Source of the DNA: Candidatus Woesearchaeota archaeon
GTDB taxonomy: Archaea; Nanobdellota; Nanobdellia; Woesearchaeales; UBA525
NCBI GenBank assembly: GCA_014874255.1
Contig: JACWAN010000096.1
Location: 1-42,675 of the forward strand
Direction of reading: 5' to 3'
DNA length: 42,675 bases
Made by a program: the position numbers and the translations under genes. Under the pieces are notes generated by a model that saw nothing but the letters and a program-made list of their open reading frames with translations, had not been told where the DNA came from and did no database searches. This document shows, piece by piece, positions 22,979 through 28,828 of the stretch; positions within the stretch are counted from its first letter, which is position 1, and each line of letters starts with the position of its first letter.

Positions 22979-23605
22979 CTACTTCTTCCTGACATACATC
23001 CCGACGCCGATGATGAGCAGCACGAGCACCGCTCCCCCGAGGAAGAAGAGGAGCGCGTCGTTCGGGATGAGCGGACCTGCGCTGTTGACGGCGGCTGTGG
23101 GCGCGGCCATCGGCGCCGCGAATGCCGCCGCCTTGGGCGCGGCCTCTGCCGTGAGCGTCGGAGCCGCCTCTCCCGCCATCATCAATCGCGGTAGCTGCGC
23201 GGGCGTGAGGAGGTCGCTCGCGATCTTGAGGATGATGGCCGCCGCCGCGGTGATGAGCGCCGCGGGGAGCAGCCCTTTCAGCTTGTGGAGAAAAGACTCT
23301 TTCTCCTCTTCCGGCGCGATGATGATGTACTTGTTCGCGAGCCGGTAGTGCAGTACCTCTTTCCCCTTCTCGCTGTAGTGGTACTCGTCCGCGACGACCA
23401 GCTTGGCGTCGACGAGCTGCTTCAGGTTGTAGTGGACCGTGCTCAACGGGAGGCCTAAAGCCCTCGCGATCTCGGTCTCCGTGCCGTCCTTGCCGCCGCT
23501 GAAGTGCTTGAGCAGCTTCGTGCACGTCTCGTTGCTGATGACCTGCGCGAGCTTCTTCGCTTTCTCCTCGTTGAGGGAGACCAGCATGAAGGGTTCGTCC
23601 GCCAT
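22979..23605 (-). CDS. Membrane-anchored winged-helix (ArsR-like) protein
   Basis: 208 residues. The N-terminal winged helix (about residues 12-85) reads AQVISNETCTKLLKHF, ALGLPLSTVHYNLKQLVDAKLV and the wing EYHYSEKGKEVLHYRL, followed by NKYIIIAPEE. A first hydrophobic stretch (LLPAALITAAAAIIL, about 112-126) and an Ala/Pro-rich linker lead to a C-terminal transmembrane helix (ALLFFLGGAVLVLLIIGVGM) and a basic end (VRKK). Membrane-bound transcription regulators with this layout are frequent in archaea and may relay envelope or redox signals; the signal is unknown. The ATG at 23605 is 27 bp from a TATA box. Convergent with thyX. Confidence 0.8.
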   Translation of the reverse strand: MADEPFMLVSLNEEKAKKLAQVISNETCTKLLKHFSGGKDGTETEIARALGLPLSTVHYNLKQLVDAKLVVADEYHYSEKGKEVLHYRLANKYIIIAPEEEKESFLHKLKGLLPAALITAAAAIILKIASDLLTPAQLPRLMMAGEAAPTLTAEAAPKAAAFAAPMAAPTAAVNSAGPLIPNDALLFFLGGAVLVLLIIGVGMYVRKK

Positions 23606-23627
23606 GCCGCCGGAGAAGCGCAGGTGA

Positions 23628-23685
23628 TATTTAAAGCGGTCGATGGGTGCGGACCTGCTTGAAGCCTTGCCGCAAGACATTTAAT
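23628..23685. promoter_or_regulatory. Divergent promoters
   Basis: A minus-strand TATA CTTTAAATA (23628-23636) serves the winged-helix gene (ATG 23605). A plus-strand TATA ACATTTAAT (23677-23685) serves the deoxyribosyltransferase-like gene (ATG 23709). Both spacings are 27-28 bp, consistent with leaderless transcripts. Confidence 0.6.
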
Positions 23686-23708
23686 CGCGGAGCCGTTCCC
23701 CTTCTCCG

Positions 23709-24317
23709 ATGATAACGCTGTCGACGCCTCCTTCGGTGCTGCGCGACAACCGCTTCAACGAGGATGGCCTCGCTGAGACTGAGCAGGGGCTGCTCGTCCC
23801 GGCCTACATAGGGAGCCAGCTCGGCTTCAACGTGCCTGGTCGGTTCTTCTTGGAGAAGGAGTTCCATCCCCGGCTCCGCGCGGCAGGCGTGCTGCCCCTC
23901 TGCCCGTTCACGGCCTGCGCCGAGTACCTCGACGCCGGGCAGCGCGCGCGGGCGAAGACGTTCGCCGAGGCGTATGAGTTCTGGGACGCCTTCAACCACC
24001 TCATCGGCCCGGTCAATTACGGGATGCTGATGCCGCGCGCCAAGTTCATGATCGCAATCCTCGACGGCGGCCACGTGGTGGACGATGGCGTCGCGGCGGA
24101 GATCGGCTACTTCGCCGTCAAGCAGGGCTCGGCGTTCGGCATCCGGAGCGATTTCCGTCTCAGCGAGAACCTCGCGTCTTCGGTCAACGCGGCGGTACGC
24201 AACTTCCTCGACTATGATCCCCAATATCACGGACGCTATTTCGTCGGCGACGACGCGTACGACGAGGCGTTCGTCGGGATCGCGGATCTCTCCCGTCGCC
24301 TGCGCAACGCCGCGTAG
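23709..24317 (+). CDS. Nucleoside 2-deoxyribosyltransferase-like protein
   Basis: 202 residues. Fits the nucleoside 2-deoxyribosyltransferase fold: an N-terminal PAYIGSQLGFNVPGRFFLEK segment (substrate loop), RLRAAGVLPLCPF, then the catalytic-type strand AKFMIAILDGGHVVDDGVAAEIGYF and the closing GIRSDFRLSENL and SSVNAAVRNF motifs. These enzymes swap or hydrolyse the base of 2'-deoxynucleosides and work in salvage or dNTP-pool cleaning. The place beside ThyX and GlyA and in a window with two ribonucleotide reductases agrees with that role. The catalytic Glu/Asp cannot be assigned with certainty. Confidence 0.78.
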   Translation: MITLSTPPSVLRDNRFNEDGLAETEQGLLVPAYIGSQLGFNVPGRFFLEKEFHPRLRAAGVLPLCPFTACAEYLDAGQRARAKTFAEAYEFWDAFNHLIGPVNYGMLMPRAKFMIAILDGGHVVDDGVAAEIGYFAVKQGSAFGIRSDFRLSENLASSVNAAVRNFLDYDPQYHGRYFVGDDAYDEAFVGIADLSRRLRNAA

Positions 24318-24343
24318 CGGTCCCTAGATGGAGCGTTGTTCTT

Positions 24344-25447
24344 CTACTTCCGCATCTTGCGGTGCATGGCGAGGCTGAACGCGAGGAGCAGGAGGATGAC
24401 GCCCACGACGAAGACGGAGAGCTCGATGAGGCTCCGTGCCGACGTGCCGGGGAGCTGCTGCTTAATCCGCGCGGTGAGCATCTCCTGCTTCGCGTCCGTG
24501 TTCGACTTGATGGTGAGGACGAAGCCGTGCTCGCCGGTGGCCCCTTTGTCCGCGTAGATGGTGAGGATGCCCTGCTGCGAGCCGCCCGCCGGGACGACGA
24601 TCAGCGAACGCGGCTTGATCTCGTAGCTGCCCCAGCCGTCCGTGCCCTGCACGCTGAGCACGTAGGCCTGGCTCTCCTGCTCGTTGTTCTGGATCGTGAA
24701 GGGGTAGTCGCCCCCGTTCACCGGGTCGATGTCCTGGATGTTGAGGATATTGACGATGGATTTGCCCGCGGTGGGCGACTCGGCGGCGCACAGCCCCGAC
24801 TGCGCAGTCCCCATCTTCGTCGGGATGTAGAACGACTCCTGCACCCCCGGAGATTTCGGCCAGTCGACGTAGAACACCACGTCGTACTCGCTCTTCGGGA
24901 CGCACGCGGGCAGCCGGAGGAAGAACTGCTCGTGCACCTGGTCGCCGCTCTTGATGACGTCGAGGTACTGCTTCTGCTCCAGCCCCAGCTCGGGCACCTG
25001 GACCGTGAACTCGAGGTTGCGGAGGTCGTACGAGCGGTAGTTGGTCAGCGTGGCTGTGACGGTGAACGCCCGCCCTTCCAGCACGACGGGCGGGTCGATC
25101 GCGATGCTGTCCACGACGAGGTCGCATGCGTCGCCCAGGCCGTTGTGGTTCTGGTCCGCCTGGTCCGGGTTCGCGACGCCGACGCAGTTGTCCACGATGT
25201 CCGGCACCTTGTCGCAGTCCAGGTCGGCGAGGAGCGCGCCTTTCGCGTCGGCGATGTAGCACCCGCCGAAGGTCTGCTGCGGCGCGAAGGGCGGCGTGGC
25301 GTGGCTCTTGTTGTTCAGGACGTAGTCTTGCTGCCAGCTCGGCACGGTGTCGCCGCCGTATGGGCCGTAGTAGTCGCTGTAGACTGCCGCGGCGACGGGC
25401 GCTGCCGCTACGATGAGCAGGACGATGACCGCGAGGAGCGTGCGCAT
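24344..25447 (-). CDS. Secreted, C-terminally anchored protein with thrombospondin-type-3-like Ca site
   Basis: 367 residues. An N-terminal signal peptide (TLLAVIVLLIVAAAPVAAA) is followed by an aromatic segment and an Asp/Asn-rich motif at about 75-110 (DLDCDKVPDIVDNC, NPDQADQNHNGLGDACD) like thrombospondin type 3 calcium repeats. Two immunoglobulin-like CARDB-type domains come next (VLEGRAFTVTATLTNY; then YPFTIQNNEQESQAYVL). The C-terminal transmembrane helix (LIELSVFVVGVILLLLAFSL) ends in HRKMRK. It is thus exported and held at the outer face of the membrane, possibly as a cell-surface or glycoprotein component, and may be an AglB substrate. A GTG at 25450 is an alternative start. The 3' end is 27 bp from the convergent deoxyribosyltransferase gene. 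Confidence 0.8.
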   Translation of the reverse strand: MRTLLAVIVLLIVAAAPVAAAVYSDYYGPYGGDTVPSWQQDYVLNNKSHATPPFAPQQTFGGCYIADAKGALLADLDCDKVPDIVDNCVGVANPDQADQNHNGLGDACDLVVDSIAIDPPVVLEGRAFTVTATLTNYRSYDLRNLEFTVQVPELGLEQKQYLDVIKSGDQVHEQFFLRLPACVPKSEYDVVFYVDWPKSPGVQESFYIPTKMGTAQSGLCAAESPTAGKSIVNILNIQDIDPVNGGDYPFTIQNNEQESQAYVLSVQGTDGWGSYEIKPRSLIVVPAGGSQQGILTIYADKGATGEHGFVLTIKSNTDAKQEMLTARIKQQLPGTSARSLIELSVFVVGVILLLLAFSLAMHRKMRK

Positions 25448-25470
25448 CACCTTCCTGATTAAAGGGCTAG

Positions 25471-25573
25471 TATTTAAAAACTTTTCTAATAAATAGTCAC
25501 TTTAGAGTGGTATATAACTTACTCCTTCCTCTCCTCTCGTGCCCTCCAGCCCCCTGAGGGAATCCTTTTAAAT
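25471..25573. promoter_or_regulatory. Divergent promoters between the surface protein and epimerase genes
   Basis: A minus-strand TATA TTTTTAAATA (25471-25480) lies 25-28 bp from the surface protein start. A plus-strand TATA CTTTTAAAT (25565-25573) lies 26 bp from the epimerase ATG at 25595. Confidence 0.6.
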
Positions 25574-25594
25574 GACGCTTCCTCCCTGCCGTGC

Positions 25595-26503
25595 ATGAGG
25601 ATCCTCATCACCGGCGGCGCGGGCTTCATCGGCTCGAATCTGGCGGAGCACCTCCTCGCGAAAGGGCATGCCGTCACAGCGTTCGACAATCTGAGTTCCG
25701 GGAAGAAGGAGAACCTCCCTCCCGGAGCCGTGCTCATCAAGGGCGACGTCAGGGACACGAACGCGGTCGCGAACGCGATGGCGGGCCAGGACGCGGTCGT
25801 CCACCTGGCGGCGGAGGTCTTCGTCGCCAAGACGATCGAGGACCCTGCGCTCGCAGAGCAGGTGAACGTCCTCGGCACGATCAACGTCCTCCAGGCGGCC
25901 AGACAAGCGGGCGTCAAGAAGGCCGTCCTCGCTTCCAGCGCCGCCATCTACGGGGACGAACCGACCGTGCCGACGACGGAATCGGAACGGCCACGGCCGA
26001 TGAGCCCGTACGCGATCACGAAGCTTGCGATGGAGGACTACGCCGTGTTCTACGCATCCAACGGTTTGCCGACGTGCTGCCTCCGGTTCTTCAACGTCTA
26101 CGGGCCGAAGCAGGACCCGAAGAGCCAGTACTCGGCCGCGATCCCCGCGTTCATCACGCGCAGCCTGGAAGGCGAGCCGCTCACCGTCTACGGCGACGGC
26201 CTCCAGACGCGCGATTTCATCTCCGTCGGCGACGTCTGCCGCGCCGTCGAGCTTGCCTTGACGAAAGGGAGCGGCACGTGCAACGTCGCCACCGGGAAGA
26301 GCGTCACGGTCAAGGCGCTCGCCGGGATGATCGTCAGGCTCACCGGGAGCAAGAGCGCGATCGTCCACGCCCCCGCGCGCGCCGGCGACCCGCGGACGAG
26401 CCTCGCCGACGTCACAAAGGCGAAGAAACAGCTTGGTTTCGTCGCGGCGACGAGCCTCGAGGAAGGGCTGAAGAAGACGGTCGCGTCCTACAAGAAGCGT
26501 TGA
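25595..26503 (+). CDS. NAD-dependent nucleotide-sugar epimerase/dehydratase (GalE/WbpP-like)
   Basis: 302 residues, extended short-chain dehydrogenase. The NAD motif GGAGFIGSN is at residues 7-15, the acidic residue at the end of strand 2 is in FDNLSSGKK, HLAAEV follows, the catalytic Ser/Tyr/Lys set is SSAAIYG and YAITK, and the sugar-binding part NVYGPKQDPKSQYSAAIP is followed by DGLQTRDFISVGDV. These features fit UDP-glucose or UDP-GlcNAc 4-epimerases. It is the first gene of the glycan-related half of the window and probably supplies a UDP-sugar for protein glycosylation by AglB. The precise substrate is not readable. Confidence 0.88.
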   Translation: MRILITGGAGFIGSNLAEHLLAKGHAVTAFDNLSSGKKENLPPGAVLIKGDVRDTNAVANAMAGQDAVVHLAAEVFVAKTIEDPALAEQVNVLGTINVLQAARQAGVKKAVLASSAAIYGDEPTVPTTESERPRPMSPYAITKLAMEDYAVFYASNGLPTCCLRFFNVYGPKQDPKSQYSAAIPAFITRSLEGEPLTVYGDGLQTRDFISVGDVCRAVELALTKGSGTCNVATGKSVTVKALAGMIVRLTGSKSAIVHAPARAGDPRTSLADVTKAKKQLGFVAATSLEEGLKKTVASYKKR

Positions 26504-26552
26504 GCCGCTGTTCGTCTTGGGTCTTCGCTCTTTTCTTTTTTTCTTATTCGTC

Positions 26553-26720
26553 GGCTCTTAGGCAAATGAGGTGTTGCCGGCCAAAGGGCGACCTGTAGCG
26601 ATAAGAAGAAGCGGAGAGTTGAGGGGGATGCCCCATCCGGGGCTTCAACGATGCAGCGAAGAACGCAGCGACACGGGTCGCAGCCGGCAACACCGTCGAA
26701 GGCGAATTTGCCTAAGAGCC
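26553..26720. mobile_element. MITE family 2, copy 2 (9-bp target duplication)
   Basis: A 168-bp non-coding element with ends GGCTCTTAGGCAAATGAGG and AATTTGCCTAAGAGCC and an inner inverted pair GTGTTGCCGGC/GCCGGCAACAC. It is flanked by perfect direct repeats TTATTCGTC (26544-26552, 26721-26729). The core GGGGGATGCCCCATCCGGGG and the side motifs GAAGCGGAGAG and AGCGAAGAACGCAGCGA recur in other elements of the window. It sits between the convergent epimerase and GT2 genes. Confidence 0.9.
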
Positions 26721-26765
26721 TTATTCGTCGCTGCACGAGCACGTACCGCAGTCGCTGCTGCTCCT

Positions 26766-26791
26766 GCGCACGAATCAAAGATTCGTTGCGC
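26766..26791. repeat. Hairpin between convergent genes
   Basis: GCGCACGAATC-AAA-GATTCGTTGCGC forms an 11-bp stem with one bulged base and a three-base loop. It may help to separate the convergent transcription units. No gene is visible between 26730 and 26874. Confidence 0.4.
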
Positions 26792-26874
26792 CGCTGTGCG
26801 CGGATATCGTCACGACGCGAGGAAGGACAGTGTCTCGTGCAGAAAAAGTCGCTTCTTAAAGAAAGACGGTCTGC

Positions 26875-27579
26875 TCAGCTCTTTATCTCCCGTCCTTTCC
26901 TGCGTTTCATCCGGATGATATCCCGCAGGATGCGGAACGCGCCGAAGACGGACTGTCCCTTCTGCGTGGCGTACTCGTCGTACGTGATCGTCACGGGCAC
27001 CTCGACGTGGCGCAGCCCTTTCAGCTTCACCTCGTAGACGATCTCCGAGGCGTGCGCCATCCGGTCCTGCGCGATCTCGATCTTCTCGGCAGCCGTCCGC
27101 GAGAGTGCGCGGAACCCGTTATGCACGTCCGTCAATTTGACGCCGAGGAGGACGCGCTCGACGAGAAGCGAGCCCTTGAGCGTGACCCATTTGTACCACG
27201 GGATGCCCGGCGCTTTCCCGAGGAAGCGCGAGCCGAGCGCGATGTCCGCCTCGCCGTTCAGGACGGGCGCGACCAATCGTTTGATCTCTGCCGCTTTGTG
27301 CTGGCCGTCGCCGTCGAACGTGACGATGACGTCCGCTCCTTTCTTGAGGGCCGCCCGGATGCCGGTCCGCAGGCTGGCGCCCTGGCCCTGGTTGACGGGA
27401 TGCCGGATGACGGTCGCGCCGGCCTTCCTCGCCGCCGCTCCGGTCTCGTCCTTGCTGCAGTCGTCCACGACGATGACGTCCCGGTAGCCGTGTTTCGCGA
27501 GGCCCTTGACGACCGTCGAGATCCGCTTCTCCTCGTTGTACGCGGCGACGACGATGAGGATGCGTGGCTTCGTCATCAT
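26875..27579 (-). CDS. Family 2 glycosyltransferase (polyprenyl-phosphate sugar synthase type)
   Basis: 234 residues, cytoplasmic GT-A fold. LIVVAAYNEEKRI starts the nucleotide-sugar site, VIVVDDCSKDET follows, and the metal-binding DxD is in VTFDGDGQH. Further on are ALGSRFLG, GIPWYKWVTLKGS, DVHNGFRALSR and a basic C-terminus without membrane helices. It resembles dolichyl-phosphate mannose/glucose synthases (DPM1-like) that charge the lipid carrier used in N-glycosylation, in agreement with the AglB gene nearby. Its ATG overlaps the stop of the HEPN gene (ATGA at 27576-27579), so it is co-transcribed with the HEPN/MNT pair, an unexpected combination. Confidence 0.88.
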   Translation of the reverse strand: MMTKPRILIVVAAYNEEKRISTVVKGLAKHGYRDVIVVDDCSKDETGAAARKAGATVIRHPVNQGQGASLRTGIRAALKKGADVIVTFDGDGQHKAAEIKRLVAPVLNGEADIALGSRFLGKAPGIPWYKWVTLKGSLLVERVLLGVKLTDVHNGFRALSRTAAEKIEIAQDRMAHASEIVYEVKLKGLRHVEVPVTITYDEYATQKGQSVFGAFRILRDIIRMKRRKGREIKS

Positions 27580-28040
27580 TCAGCCTCCACCCCGCGTCGT
27601 ATCGTCGTGATCCGCTCTTCCGTCAGCGTGCGGACGAGACGCTTCATCTCCAGGACGAAATCGACGAGCGCTGCGTGGTCGAGCGGCACTTCCTTGTTTT
27701 TCAGGTAGTATTGGTTGTCAATGCGAAGCTCCTTGTCCGCGATGAGCATCGCCGCGGTCCCTTTCGTGAGCAGCCCTTCCTGTTCGAGGGCTTCTGCGAC
27801 GGCGAGCGTGCATTCGTGGATCTCCGATCGGATGCCGAGCCGCATCATCACCGCGTAGAACGCGAAATACTCACAGTAGTATTTCGTCGTGGCAAGCCAC
27901 ATCCGCGAGCGCCCTTCAATCCGTTCCAGTATTTCGAGCGTCTCCTCCGAGTTCCGGAGGTATTCCTGCGCGAGGTTCCCGTTCGGCCTGACGAGGCGGA
28001 TGCCCCTCTCTTTCTTCCTGCACCAGTCCAGCGTCACCAT
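27576..28040 (-). CDS. HEPN-domain protein
   Basis: 154 residues, all-helical in appearance. The central part (SRMWLATTKYYCEYFAFYAV, MMRLGIRSEIHECTLAVAEA) matches the HEPN domains that pair with minimal nucleotidyltransferases. The usual Rx4-6H RNase motif is not clear; only an Arg and His in IRSEIHEC are available with shorter spacing, so nuclease activity is uncertain. The ATG at 28040 is used; a GTG at 28049 would overlap the upstream gene further. It overlaps the nucleotidyltransferase gene and forms a HepT/MntA-like couple with it. Confidence 0.72.
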   Translation of the reverse strand: MVTLDWCRKKERGIRLVRPNGNLAQEYLRNSEETLEILERIEGRSRMWLATTKYYCEYFAFYAVMMRLGIRSEIHECTLAVAEALEQEGLLTKGTAAMLIADKELRIDNQYYLKNKEVPLDHAALVDFVLEMKRLVRTLTEERITTIRRGVEAE

Positions 28041-28594
28041 GCCAGCCACCGTACCGCATCCTCGCTCCCGCGGAGGAGCAGATGGTTCTTAATGATTTCG
28101 CGCTTCAGGGCGGAGGTTATCCGGTCGAACCGTTTGACGTGGATGAGATGGACCTCTTTCCGGTAGCGTTCGGAAAAGGCGGTGAACGGGATGCTCTCCC
28201 CAATGAGCAGCAGGTCGAGGTCGTGCGCTTTCTTGACGCTCGTGGTCGCGGAGCCGAAGAGGATCGCGGCCGTCCCGTCCGGGAGCTTCTCGCGGAGCAG
28301 CGTCACGAGCTCGAGGAGGAGCGGTTCCTCTTCGCAGCGCGCGAGCAGCTTTGTCTTCTCCGCGATGATGAGGTGCTCTGTCAGGCCGGGGTGCTCCTTG
28401 TTGAGTCGGAAGAACGTCATGTTTCCTTTCTGCCGCTTCTTGAGGATGCCGTCGGCGACGAGCGGCGCCAGCTTCAGCCGGAGCGTCGTGTGCGGCATCC
28501 CTTGCTCTTTCGCGAGCGCGGAGAGGTGGAGCTCCTCGTCCGGGTTTGAGAGGAACGGTTCGAGGACAGATTTTTCTGTCATTTTTTTGACCAT
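28034..28594 (-). CDS. Winged-helix/minimal nucleotidyltransferase (MNT) fusion
   Basis: 186 residues. An N-terminal winged helix (LEPFLSNPDEELHLSALAKE, MPHTTLRLKLAPLVADG, basic wing KKRQKGNMTFFRLN) is fused to a pol-beta-type MNT domain with the motif AILFGSATTSV...HDLDLLLIG, i.e. GS-X9-DxD at about residues 115-129. MNT antitoxins of the MntA class AMPylate their HEPN partner; here the added DNA-binding part suggests it also regulates its own operon. The ATG at 28594 is 27 bp from a TATA box; ATG 28582 is an alternative. The HEPN gene overlaps its 3' end. Confidence 0.8.
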   Translation of the reverse strand: MVKKMTEKSVLEPFLSNPDEELHLSALAKEQGMPHTTLRLKLAPLVADGILKKRQKGNMTFFRLNKEHPGLTEHLIIAEKTKLLARCEEEPLLLELVTLLREKLPDGTAAILFGSATTSVKKAHDLDLLLIGESIPFTAFSERYRKEVHLIHVKRFDRITSALKREIIKNHLLLRGSEDAVRWLAW

Positions 28595-28616
28595 TCTGTT
28601 AATATAATGACAATTA

Positions 28617-28625
28617 CTATTTAAG
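28617..28625 (-). promoter_or_regulatory. TATA box of the MNT-HEPN-GT2 operon
   Basis: CTTAAATAG on the minus strand is centred 27 bp upstream of the ATG at 28594, implying a leaderless transcript. Confidence 0.55.
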
Positions 28626-28645
28626 ATTGTCGGTTCGAGCAGGGG

Positions 28646-28778
28646 CATCATCGCCACGCCCGGTTCGCTCTCCGCTTCAGTCTCGGATAGTGCGGGTCCT
28701 CCCCGTAGGGGGCATCCCCGACCGCACTCGCTTCGTTCTTCGCTTCACCACTCACCCCTAAGGGCGGCGGCGATGATA
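28646..28778. repeat. Repeat family 3, copy 2 (ATCATCGCC ends)
   Basis: About 133 bp with ends GGCATCATCGCCACGCC and GGCGGCGGCGATGATACC. It contains GTTCGCTCTCCGCTTC, the core CCTCCCCGTAGGGGGCATCC and CTCGCTTCGTTCTTCGCTTC. The reverse complement aligns along its length with 16208-16338. The core and side modules also occur in the MITEs of family 2. No target duplication is seen, so it may be older. Confidence 0.7.
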
Positions 28779-28828
28779 CCTGAGAGAAGAATGAAGAGAG
28801 AAAAATAAAAGCTGTTTTTCACTCAGGT

